Made by a program: the position numbers and the translations under genes. Below the pieces are notes generated by a model. It searched no databases and was not told the origin of the DNA. It was given only the letters and a program-made list of their open reading frames with translations. From Pseudomonadota bacterium (GTDB lineage: Bacteria; Myxococcota_A; UBA796; SXON01), in NCBI GenBank assembly GCA_005778355.1, contig SXON01000049.1, forward strand, positions 1 through 48,056: a stretch of 48,056 bases of DNA, written 5' to 3'. Of this stretch, positions 24,835 through 35,298 are shown piece after piece (within the stretch, counting starts at the first letter, position 1; each line of letters begins with the position of its first letter).

Positions 24835-24840
24835 TCGTTA
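24835..24840 (-). promoter_or_regulatory. Putative -10 box, leaderless geometry
   Basis: On the minus strand TAACGA lies six bases before the ATG at 24828. There is no Shine-Dalgarno sequence between. Same geometry as the boxes at 5599 and 20241. Confidence 0.3.
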
Positions 24841-24902
24841 GCCGATCTGGTCGCCGTCCGCCCTTTCCGCCTCGGGTGCCCGCGCTTACCGTTGCGCCGC
24901 CC

Positions 24903-27191
<2,289 letters not shown>

Positions 27192-28353
27192 GCCAAGCAA
27201 CTCGGGGAGGCGCATCAGGGCTTTCTCCACAGGAAGAACCTCGATCTGTCCGTAGGCGTAGTGTCGGTCTCCACCGTAGAGCAGGTGGCCACGCGCCTCC
27301 GGGTAATCCTCGCAAGCCAGGCGCAACCCCTCGATGTCCTTCTCCTGGCAGCGATGGGCCCGCTTCACCGCGAACGCGTGGAGCCCGCCCGGCCCGTAGG
27401 CCACCAGGTCGACATCGGCGCCGGTCGGTGTGCGCCAAGCGAACAAATCATAGTCGAGACCAACGTTGGCGCTGGTGGCGCGGATGATCTGGAAGACGAG
27501 TGTTTCCAGCGCGGCGCCGTCGATCTCCGCCGGGCTGTCGAGCGGCCCGCGCGGACGGATCGCCCGGTAAACACCTGCATCAAAATAGAAAAACTTGGGA
27601 TGGGCCACCAGCTTGCGCGCGGCGCGGCGGGTGAAGATCGGCAGGCGGACGCCGAGCAGCAAGTCCTCCAGCAACTCGAAATGGGTCTCCACCGTCTTGC
27701 GGGGCACGGCGCAGTCGGTCGCGACGGCTTGCATGTTCAGGGACGCGGCCTGCGAGAGACTCGCGCTCTCCAGAAACCGCTTGAAGCCGCCCAGGTTGCG
27801 CACCAGCGACTCCTGCATGACCTCCTCGCGCAGGTAGGTGCCCGCGTAGCTCCGGAGGTAGTCGGAAGGGTCGGCTACCACCCAGGCCGTGGGCAGGAGC
27901 CCGAACTGCAAGGCGTGACCAAGGTCGAACTAGGGACCCAGCTCCACAGGCGTGAGCGGTTGCATCGTCAGGGTGCGCGCTCGACCTGCGAGCAGGTTGA
28001 CGCCGGCTCGCCGCAGCTTGCGGGCGCTCGAACCCGTGAGCACGAACCGGAACCCGCGCGCCTCGATGAGGCGGTGGGCCTCGTCGAGTAGAGAGGGGAG
28101 TTTCTGCACCTCGTCGATGCAGACGGTCACCACGCCGGCAACGTCGGCCATCGCCTCGATGCGCTCGGCGTTCCCCGCGAGCTCGGCGAAGGTGGCCTCG
28201 TGCAAGAGGTCGAGGCGGAGAGCACCCGGGAACCGCTCCCGCACCGAGGTAGCCTTGCCGGTACCCCGAGGCCCAAGCAAGAAAAAGCTTGAATCGGGTG
28301 GGACAAGGCTGCGCGGGAACATCTTCTCAGGTCACCACGATTCGGCGTCCCTA

Positions 28354-28380
28354 TTGCCGAGAATCACATATTCTCGGCAA
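28354..28380. promoter_or_regulatory. Perfect 11-bp palindrome upstream of the ATPase pseudogene
   Basis: TTGCCGAGAAT (28354-28364) and ATTCTCGGCAA (28370-28380) are exact inverse complements with a 5-bp spacer. A related half-site, TTGCCGATTCTCAG, follows at 28386. The AT-rich patch stands out in this GC-rich DNA. It lies about 30 bp upstream of the ATPase start, where an autoregulatory operator or promoter would sit, and 16 bp past the htpX stop, so a terminator role is also possible. Confidence 0.5.
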
Positions 28381-28395
28381 GAGCGTTGCCGATTC

Positions 28396-29268
28396 TCAGC
28401 CCACCATGCGCCCCTGGTGAAGCTCCGCGGTCACCTTGAGCAGGCGTTCCACGCGGTCTTCGGTGCGGGGATGGGTGCGGAAAAGCGAGAAGATCCCACC
28501 GCCAGCGAAGGGGCTCACGATGAAGAGATGCGCCGTGGCCGGGTCGGCGTGCGCCGGGATGTAGGCGGCGCCTTGCTCGAGTCGCTGGAGCGCGCGCGCA
28601 AGCGGGCGGCCGTCGCCGATGAGCTGCGCCGCCCAGAGGTCGGCCTGGTACTCGCGGGAGCGACTGATGGCGAGCTGGATCAGCGTGGCGGCGATCGGGG
28701 CAACCAGGATGCTCACCAGGCCACCGATGCCGGCGCCCTCGCCCTCGTCGTCACGACGACCCGCCCCCATCAAGAGCGCCCACTGTGCCCAGTTGGCGAG
28801 CATCGAGATCGCGCCCCCGATCACGGCGGCCACCGCCGAGATGAGCGTGTCGCGATTGCGGAGGTGGGCGAGCTCGTGCGCGAGCACGCCGCGCAGCTCG
28901 TCGGGGGGCACCATCCGGAGGATGCCCTCGGTCACCGCCACGGCGCCGTGCTCCGGGTCGCGACCGGTGGCGAACGCGTTGGGCTGAGCCTCCGGGATGA
29001 CGTACACCTTGGGCATGGGCATCTGCGCCCGCGCCGCCAGCTCCTGCACCATCCGGTAGAGCTGCGGCGCGTCGGCGGGCCCTACCGGCTGGGCCCGGTA
29101 CATCGAGAGGATGAGCTTGTCGGAGAACCACCAGGAGCCAAGGTTCATCAGGGCCGCGACGCCGAGGGCGATGAGCATGCCGCCCTGCCCGCCGAGCGCA
29201 CGGCCGGCGAGGACCAGGAGTCCGGTGAGCGTGGCCAGGAGCAGGGTGGTCTTGAGGTTGTTCCACAT
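28396..29268 (-). CDS. htpX: Membrane zinc metalloprotease HtpX (M48B)
   Basis: A 290-aa protein from ATG 29268 (MWNNLKTTLLLATL), chosen because it gives the usual HtpX N-terminus and length. Two N-terminal membrane helices (~8-25 and ~29-46) are followed by PKVYVIPEAQPNAFATGR, the zinc motif HELAH at 131-135, two more helices (~145-165 and ~175-200), and SREYQAD, which supplies the third ligand Glu. HtpX degrades misfolded membrane proteins with its active site in the cytoplasm. The gene begins 66 bp after a small lipoprotein gene on the same strand. Confidence 0.95.
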   Translation of the reverse strand: MWNNLKTTLLLATLTGLLVLAGRALGGQGGMLIALGVAALMNLGSWWFSDKLILSMYRAQPVGPADAPQLYRMVQELAARAQMPMPKVYVIPEAQPNAFATGRDPEHGAVAVTEGILRMVPPDELRGVLAHELAHLRNRDTLISAVAAVIGGAISMLANWAQWALLMGAGRRDDEGEGAGIGGLVSILVAPIAATLIQLAISRSREYQADLWAAQLIGDGRPLARALQRLEQGAAYIPAHADPATAHLFIVSPFAGGGIFSLFRTHPRTEDRVERLLKVTAELHQGRMVG

Positions 29269-29334
29269 GCCCCGAGCGGTAGACGCGAAGGCTCCCGTCG
29301 GCAAGCGACCCTGGCAGCCCGTGACGATGCGTGG

Positions 29335-29838
29335 CTACCGGCCAGGCACCTTGGGACGCACCTTGTCCTCCGCATAGCCCGTGGGCACCGTGAGTCCCTT
29401 CTCGTAGATGCAGCCGTTCTCCACCAGCTTGCCCTCGCCGTTGGACTCGAACAGGACGGGGTGGGGCCCGCCCGGACCGGTGCCCGAGGCGATGCCCAGC
29501 TCCCTGAGCTTGAGCTGGGTGCCATCCTGGCGCCACTCGCCGGCGAAAGTGGCCATCCCGCTCCACATGCAGGTGGTGCCGACTGGGCAGGGCGAGACGA
29601 GGTCGATCACTGCGTAGCTGAAATCTTCCTCGAAGCGCACGTTGCGCGCGTAACCCCGACCCTGGCAGGGGCCGCTGGTCCAGTCGCCCAGGAAGCTCAC
29701 CCCGGCGGCCTCGCCGAGCAGGGTGGGCACCGTCACCGCGTTCTCCGGGGTCGCGACCGGCTCGGTGACCGGGAGCGGAGGCGGCACAGGATCCGCCTGG
29801 ACGGGCGGCGTGGCGCAGGCCAGGGCAAGGAGGATCAC
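29335..29838 (-). CDS. Putative small lipoprotein
   Basis: A 167-aa protein from GTG 29838. The leader is only MILLALAC, with the lipobox Cys at residue 8 and no basic residue. A Pro/Val-rich linker (~10-40) follows, then a beta-rich domain with Cys pairs (SGPCQGRG, SPCPVGTTCMWSG, ENGCIY). It overlaps the stop of the LamG gene by 4 nt (GTGA), so it is coupled to it. No family recognised. Export depends on this leader being functional. Confidence 0.6.
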   Translation of the reverse strand: MILLALACATPPVQADPVPPPLPVTEPVATPENAVTVPTLLGEAAGVSFLGDWTSGPCQGRGYARNVRFEEDFSYAVIDLVSPCPVGTTCMWSGMATFAGEWRQDGTQLKLRELGIASGTGPGGPHPVLFESNGEGKLVENGCIYEKGLTVPTGYAEDKVRPKVPGR

Positions 29839-30497
29839 TCGGTGGTCCCCGCGAAAGCGTCGAACTCCACCCAGCCGGCGTCGGTGATGAACATCTCGGC
29901 GCCGCCCGTGGCGCTGGTCGCCGTCTCCCCGGTGCCCTCGTCGAGGTGGAAGAGCATCACGGTGTCGTCGTCGTCCTTGAAGGCCGACTCGGGGCGCGTG
30001 AAGTCGCCGGTGTACCGCACGGTGGACGACAGGCGGATCTCGTCGATGACCCCGTACCAGCCCTCGGTGGCCGCCTTGGCGCAGCCCACCTGGATGCGGT
30101 CGTCGGCCTCTCCGGGGAAGGCCTCGTTGGCGCCCGCGAGCTTGCCGTCGACAAACAGGCGAACAGTGCCGTCGGCACCGTCGTAGGTACCCGCCACGTG
30201 GTGCACCACCCCGTCGAAGAGCGAAAAAGCGTAGGTGGCGGCGGCGCCGTCGTCACCCACGGCGAAGCTCACCACGCCATCTTCGCGCTCCGTGAGCTCG
30301 AAGACCCCGCTCCAGATCGCCAGCGGCCGGAGCTGCGGCCCGGCGTCGGGGTCGCCGCGCAGCCACATCTCCATGGTCAGCGCCGTGGGCGCCTCGCCGG
30401 GGTTGTCGATGGTGGCGCAATCGGGGGGACCATCAAACGCGAGCGCGGCCTTGCCGTCACCGACGGGGCCGCACGCGAACAAGGCGAGCAGGAACAT
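29835..30497 (-). CDS. LamG/concanavalin-like lipoprotein
   Basis: A 220-aa protein from ATG 30497, with leader MFLLALFAC. An earlier in-frame ATG at 30533 would add MRPPGAADILAP and a basic residue but overlaps the first codon of the divergent NamZ gene. The mature part is a LamG/Laminin_G_3 jelly-roll: LTMEMWLRGD, VVHHVAGTYDGADGTVRLFV, then DGKLAG and YGVIDEIRLSSTVRY are the diagnostic strands. Such domains bind sugars or calcium. It shares a 4-nt overlap with the next small lipoprotein. Confidence 0.8.
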   Translation of the reverse strand: MFLLALFACGPVGDGKAALAFDGPPDCATIDNPGEAPTALTMEMWLRGDPDAGPQLRPLAIWSGVFELTEREDGVVSFAVGDDGAAATYAFSLFDGVVHHVAGTYDGADGTVRLFVDGKLAGANEAFPGEADDRIQVGCAKAATEGWYGVIDEIRLSSTVRYTGDFTRPESAFKDDDDTVMLFHLDEGTGETATSATGGAEMFITDAGWVEFDAFAGTTE

Positions 30498-30531
30498 GGG
30501 GGCGAGGATATCCGCGGCCCCCGGAGGCCGC

Positions 30532-31698
30532 ATGCGCACGGGGCTGGAACGTCTGCTCGACAACGTGGATTCCTTGCGCGGCAAGCGCGTTGGCGTGGCG
30601 GTGAACCACACGGCGGTCAATCGCGACCTCGACCACCTGCTCGATCTCTTGCGCGGCGCATCCGTGCCGGTGCGGCGCGTGTTCACGCCGGAGCACGGCT
30701 TGCACGCCACCGCGCAGGACATGATCGCGGTGGAAGGCGAAGACGCGGAGAACGCGGTGGTGTCGCTCTACGGCAAGACGGTCGACACGCTGCGCCCCGC
30801 CGCCACGCTCTTGGCCGACCTCGACGTGGTGCTTTTCGACATCCAGGACATCGGCAGTCGCTACTACACGTACCAGGCTACCCTCGGCTACATGATGGAG
30901 GTGGCGGCAACGACCGGCACCAAGATCATCGTGCTCGACCGCCCCAATCCCATTGACGGCCTCACGGTCGAGGGCAACGTGGTGGAGCCCGGCTACGAGA
31001 GCTTCGTCTCCGCCTACCCGCTCGCCGTGCGCCACGGCATGACGATGGGGGAGCTCGCCTACTACTTCCGTGACGTGGTGGGTATCGCCTGCGAGATCGA
31101 TGTCGTCCGGGTGGAGGGTTGGACGCGCGACCAGTGGTACGACGAGACGGGGCTGCCCTGGGTCTTCCCCTCGCCCAACATGCCCACGCTCGAGACGGCG
31201 GCGATCTACCCGGGCATGTGTCTCGTCGAGGGCACCAACCTGAGCGAGGGACGGGGGACGACGCGCCCCTTCCACCTTCTCGGGGCGCCGTGGCTCGACG
31301 CCAACGAGTTCACCCGGCTCTGCCGCCTCGGTGCCGCCGACGCGGGTCTCGACGGCGTGGCCTTCCGCGCCGCCAGCTTCGAGCCACGTTTCCAGAAGTT
31401 CGCCGGGCAGCCCTGCAACGGCACCGAGATCTTCGTCACCGACCGGAACCAGCTCAACGCGCTCTTGCTCGGCCTCGTCACCCTCGAGGCGGCGATCCGC
31501 GCCAATCCTTCGCAGTTCCGCTGGCGCACGGAGACCTACGAGTTTGTCGACGAGCCCATCGCCATCGACCTGTTGCTCGGTTCCGCCGAGGGACGCGTGG
31601 CGCTGGAGTCGCGACTGAGCCTGCGCGAGCTCGTCGACCGGTGGGCGGCGACGCGGAGCGAGTGGGACGAGGCGCGCGCCAGCTGCTTGCTGTACTGA
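30532..31698 (+). CDS. namZ: DUF1343 protein, exo-beta-N-acetylmuramidase NamZ-type
   Basis: A 388-aa protein from ATG 30532, with GGAGG just upstream. DUF1343 blocks are clear: VFTPEHGLHATAQDM, VVLFDIQDIGSRYYTYQAT, VLDRPNPIDG, FPSPNMPTLETAAIYPGM and GTNLSEGRGTTRPF. NamZ cleaves terminal MurNAc from peptidoglycan fragments (GH171), feeding muropeptide recycling. No signal peptide is seen in this start, unlike some exported members, so it may be cytoplasmic or have a different start. It converges on the TonB/receptor gene six bases away. Confidence 0.9.
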   Translation: MRTGLERLLDNVDSLRGKRVGVAVNHTAVNRDLDHLLDLLRGASVPVRRVFTPEHGLHATAQDMIAVEGEDAENAVVSLYGKTVDTLRPAATLLADLDVVLFDIQDIGSRYYTYQATLGYMMEVAATTGTKIIVLDRPNPIDGLTVEGNVVEPGYESFVSAYPLAVRHGMTMGELAYYFRDVVGIACEIDVVRVEGWTRDQWYDETGLPWVFPSPNMPTLETAAIYPGMCLVEGTNLSEGRGTTRPFHLLGAPWLDANEFTRLCRLGAADAGLDGVAFRAASFEPRFQKFAGQPCNGTEIFVTDRNQLNALLLGLVTLEAAIRANPSQFRWRTETYEFVDEPIAIDLLLGSAEGRVALESRLSLRELVDRWAATRSEWDEARASCLLY

Positions 31699-31704
31699 TC
31701 GCGC

Positions 31705-33870
31705 CTACTCATCCCGGCGATCCGGGAACTGTGCTTCCACGCCGAAGATGGGGAGCACCGGCAGTCCCCGGCCGAGAACGTCCACGCGAACCGTGGAGAT
31801 CCCCGTGATCACTGGCTCCGGCACGCGGTGGTTGTAGACATTCTCGATGTCGAGGTAGGCGTCGAGCGACCAACGTCGGAAGCGGAAGTTCTTCACGATC
31901 TTGAGGTCGAGGGCGTGGTAGGCCTCGACGCGGCCCGAGTCGGGATCGAGGGTCTCCGTTTCGAGCGTGAGCAGGTCGGCCAGCTCGGCGCCATCGAAGC
32001 CCACCCAGAAGCCGCTCGCGTAGCGAAAGCGCGCCGAGATGGTCCAGTCGCGACCGAGGTCGTAGGCGGACACCAGGCCGAGCGTGTGCGGCTGGTCGTA
32101 GGCAGACGGCCACCACACCTCGTCCGCGTCGTCGCGCCGGTAGGACCGCGCGTAGCTGTAGCGAAGCATCGCGTTCAGCCGACGCCAACGGAGGCGGGCG
32201 CCGAGGTCGACCCCGTAGGCGAGGCCATGGGTGCTGTCGGTGCTGTAGTCGGCCTCGGGGACGGAGAGTCGCGCATAGTCGCGACCCCAGAGGTCCAGCG
32301 TGGCCTCCACCGGCCCAACGCCGAGCCGACCACCGACCCCGGCGCCGAGCGCCTCGTCGAGCTCGAGCGAGGCGCCCTCGGTCTCGCCCACCAGCACTTC
32401 CGCCGGTGGCGGCTGGTGGTACACGCCCAGCTCCACTTCGAGCGCACTCCGGGCGCTCGTCGGCCAGTGACCCGTGAGCCGCGGCGACAAGCCAAGGCGG
32501 GCGGGCTGGTCCTGGGCGAACAAACTGTCCACCCGGACACCCCCGACCAGGTGCGGCCCCCGTGCGCGCCCCCAGCGAAGATCGCCGTACACATCCGGGG
32601 TACCGACGGGGATGGCATGATCCAGCCCGGTGATCGCCACCCGCGTGTAGGCCACCTGGCCGTCGACGCCGGCTGTCCAGCCCAGGTCACCGTCCAGCGT
32701 GTCTGGCGTCTCCGCACGCAGGTCGAGCGTCACCGACTCGCGTGCCTGCACCACGCCGATATCGGCGTCTTCCAGGGCCAACTTCTCGTAGGCCACTGCG
32801 GGCGTCAGCACCAGCTCCCGTGAGGCCACGGGCAAGCGGGCGCGGGCGTGCAACCGTTGGGTGAGCACGCGGAGGGTGATCTGCGTGTCGCCGGCCTCGG
32901 GCACATCGATCTCGTCGACGTAGCCGAAGGCGAAGAGGTTGCTGCCGCCAGGGAGATCGGCGCGGGCCTGCCAGTCCCAGAAGCGTGGCAAGGCGCCCGC
33001 CGCGCCCTCCGGCAGAAAGGGTGCGGCCACCGCGTCGATGTAGCTGCGCCGCACCGAGCCGCTGAGCGTGGCGTCGCCGACTGGGGCACTGGCGAAGGCA
33101 CCGGCGAAAACCAGGTTGGCCCCCACCCGGGCCTCGGCAACCGGCAGCTGCCCCCGGGTGACGAGATCGACCGTGCCGCCGAGCGCGCGTCCGTAGCGTG
33201 CGGGGCCGCCGCCGGGGAGGAAGTCCACCCGCTCCACGTAGGCCGGGTGGACCACCGACGAAAATCCACCCAGATGGTAGACAAGGGGCACGCGGGCGCC
33301 GTCGATGTACACCGCCGTGTGCTCGGGATTGGCCCCCCGGACCAAGAGCCAGCCCATGTCGAGCGGCGTGCGCACCGTTCCCGGCAGGTTCGCCACCGCG
33401 CGCAAGGGGTCACCGAGCGTCCCGGGCGTGCTGCGCAGCTCCTCCGCCGAGAGGCTCTGTCGCGACACCTCACCGCGCGGGACGGTGTACGTGGCGGTGA
33501 TCCCCGCGTCGACCGGTGCCGGAGGTGGAGGCGGGGACTCCGCCGCAGGTACCGGCGGGATCAACTCCACGACGAGGGGGACCAGCACCGCCACGGGGAT
33601 GCCCCCTTCGCTGGCCGGCGTGAACCGCCGACCGTCGAGCGCGCGGACCACGTGCTCGACCAGCGCTGGCGGCCCCGAGACCACGCGGATCGACTCGATC
33701 CCGCCTGTCTCGTCGACGAGCAGCTCCAGCTCCACCCGGGCCGGCCCGAGGGACGACTCCACGCCCGCCGGCCAGGCGAAGGCCGGGGCCTCCACCCAGC
33801 TAGGGCCCTGCACCTCTTCCGCGGCGTACGCGCGGAGGCTCCACGCGAGGATCAGCGCCGCCCACGGCAT
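31705..33870 (-). CDS. TonB-dependent receptor with N-terminal TonB_C-like domain
   Basis: A 721-aa protein from ATG 33870; GTG 33876 is two codons earlier. MPWAALILAWSLRAYA is a signal peptide. Residues ~25-110 resemble a TonB C-terminal/energy-transducer domain (VELELLVDETGGIESIRVVS then VVRALDGRRFTPA). A Pro-rich linker (ESPPPPPAP) follows, then the receptor plug (LRAVANLPGTVRTPLDMGWL, VYIDGARVPLVYHLGG and LPGGGPARYGRALGG), then a long outer-membrane beta-barrel. The C-terminal residues do not end in the usual aromatic. Substrate unknown. The fusion of TonB-type and receptor domains is known in Myxococcota-type genomes. Confidence 0.88.
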   Translation of the reverse strand: MPWAALILAWSLRAYAAEEVQGPSWVEAPAFAWPAGVESSLGPARVELELLVDETGGIESIRVVSGPPALVEHVVRALDGRRFTPASEGGIPVAVLVPLVVELIPPVPAAESPPPPPAPVDAGITATYTVPRGEVSRQSLSAEELRSTPGTLGDPLRAVANLPGTVRTPLDMGWLLVRGANPEHTAVYIDGARVPLVYHLGGFSSVVHPAYVERVDFLPGGGPARYGRALGGTVDLVTRGQLPVAEARVGANLVFAGAFASAPVGDATLSGSVRRSYIDAVAAPFLPEGAAGALPRFWDWQARADLPGGSNLFAFGYVDEIDVPEAGDTQITLRVLTQRLHARARLPVASRELVLTPAVAYEKLALEDADIGVVQARESVTLDLRAETPDTLDGDLGWTAGVDGQVAYTRVAITGLDHAIPVGTPDVYGDLRWGRARGPHLVGGVRVDSLFAQDQPARLGLSPRLTGHWPTSARSALEVELGVYHQPPPAEVLVGETEGASLELDEALGAGVGGRLGVGPVEATLDLWGRDYARLSVPEADYSTDSTHGLAYGVDLGARLRWRRLNAMLRYSYARSYRRDDADEVWWPSAYDQPHTLGLVSAYDLGRDWTISARFRYASGFWVGFDGAELADLLTLETETLDPDSGRVEAYHALDLKIVKNFRFRRWSLDAYLDIENVYNHRVPEPVITGISTVRVDVLGRGLPVLPIFGVEAQFPDRRDE

Positions 33871-33916
33871 GCGCACTCACGGTAGCACGTTAGACCGGCC
33901 GTCCCTCGGAGCACAC

Positions 33917-35215
33917 ATGAGTCTCAACCTGAAGTTCGCCGCCGCTACCGCCGGGATTCTCGGCCTCCTCGTCCTCGCCCCCGCCTGCGCGGGCGACACC
34001 AAGAAGCCGACGACCGAAGCCAAGGTCGAGCCCAAGCCGGAGGTGAAGGCCGAGCCCAAGCCCTCCGCCGGCCCTGCCCAGGGCGGTGCCACCTTGATCC
34101 TCGCCGAGGCGCAGTTCGTGCGCGGCGCCGACAACAAGCCCAAGCCCGGCCCGGCGCTCCTCACCTTCTGGCAGAAGGGCGCGGGCGGCTGGTCGAGCAG
34201 CACCCTCGAAGACGCGGACAGCAACGTCTTCCACAAGGTCCTGGCCACGGGCGACGGCGGCTTCTACACCATTGGTGCCGAGGGCGCGCAGCTGAAGAAG
34301 TGGTCGCGAGTCGACGGCGTCTGGAAGGGCGAGTCGCTGTGGAGTGCCAAGTGGGAAGGCAAGTTCAACCGGATCCGCGACCTCGAGGCGGGCGACGTCA
34401 ATGGCGACGGCAAGGACGACCTCGTGATGGCCACCCACGACGCCGGCGTCATCGCGGTGGGCACCTGGGGCGACGACGGCAAGCTCGTCGTCACCGAGTA
34501 CCGCAAGCAGGCCGACACCTTCGTGCACGAGATCGAGATCTGCGATGTCGATGGCGACGGCAAGAACGAGTTCTTCGCCACCCCGTCGGCGCGCAACCAG
34601 TCCTCGGGCGAGAGCCAGCCCGGGCAGGTGATCATGATGCAGTGGGACGGCACCACCTTCAAGGAGTCGGTGCTCGACGACTTCATGGGCAGCCACGCCA
34701 AGGAGATCCTCTGCGCCAACATCGACGGCCAGGGCCCGAGCGAGTTCTTCTCGGTGATCGAGGCCGAGACCGAACTGGTGGATGGCAAGCCCCAGGTGAA
34801 GAAGCCAGTCGAAATCCGCCAGTATGCCTGGAAGGGCAAGAAGGTGAGCCACACCGTCATCGCCACCATCGACGACCGGCAAACCCGCTTCCTCGTGCCC
34901 GGCGACTTCGACCAGGACGGCAAGCTCGACCTCGTGGCCGCGGCCATGAAGACCGGGCTCTACCTGCTCACCCAGGAGGCCGGGGGCGGCTGGCACCGTG
35001 AGAACATCGCCGCCGACAGCGGCGGTTTCGAGCACACCAGCGTGGGCGCCGACTTCGACAAGGACGGCAAGCTCGAGCTCTACGTCGCGAGCGACGACCA
35101 GAAGGAGTTCCGCGTGTACCGCTACAACGCGGGTACGCAGAGCTTTGACAAGGAAGTCATCGGGCCTATCCAGAAGGACACGATCACCTGGAACGTGGCG
35201 GAGATTGAGCTCTGA
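33917..35215 (+). CDS. FG-GAP/VCBS-repeat lipoprotein
   Basis: A 432-aa protein. MSLNLKFAAATAGILGLLVLAPAC is a normal lipoprotein leader with Lys. A Lys/Glu/Pro-rich linker (~27-55) follows. The remaining ~375 residues form FG-GAP/VCBS blades with calcium-type loops: DVNGDGKDDL, DVDGDGKNEF, DFDQDGKLDL and DFDKDGKLEL, as in integrin-like beta-propellers. Likely an outer-membrane surface protein. It ends 2 bases before a repeat that also occurs in another convergent intergenic region. Confidence 0.85.
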   Translation: MSLNLKFAAATAGILGLLVLAPACAGDTKKPTTEAKVEPKPEVKAEPKPSAGPAQGGATLILAEAQFVRGADNKPKPGPALLTFWQKGAGGWSSSTLEDADSNVFHKVLATGDGGFYTIGAEGAQLKKWSRVDGVWKGESLWSAKWEGKFNRIRDLEAGDVNGDGKDDLVMATHDAGVIAVGTWGDDGKLVVTEYRKQADTFVHEIEICDVDGDGKNEFFATPSARNQSSGESQPGQVIMMQWDGTTFKESVLDDFMGSHAKEILCANIDGQGPSEFFSVIEAETELVDGKPQVKKPVEIRQYAWKGKKVSHTVIATIDDRQTRFLVPGDFDQDGKLDLVAAAMKTGLYLLTQEAGGGWHRENIAADSGGFEHTSVGADFDKDGKLELYVASDDQKEFRVYRYNAGTQSFDKEVIGPIQKDTITWNVAEIEL

Positions 35216-35245
35216 GGGAGGCTGTAGGCTGGCGGCGGTAGGGCC
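35216..35245. repeat. Repeat arm related to the 21320-21429 element
   Basis: Directly after the stop codon the plus strand reads GGAGGCTGTAGGCTGGCGGC and continues GGTAGGGCC. This matches the right arm near 21427 (minus strand) over nearly its whole length. The site is between convergent genes, as is the other one. I do not see a clear second arm before 35299. Confidence 0.45.
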
Positions 35246-35298
35246 GAGGGGACGGTGGCCAGGCCGAGCGTCACCGGGGCCCCGGGGGGCGCGGCGCT

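Noticed and set aside
27930..27932. TAG in the DUF4143 ATPase as possible recoding, such as pyrrolysine
   Set aside because: The Walker A motif is also damaged, the position is not a known Pyl site and no pyl genes are visible; a nonsense mutation is simpler.
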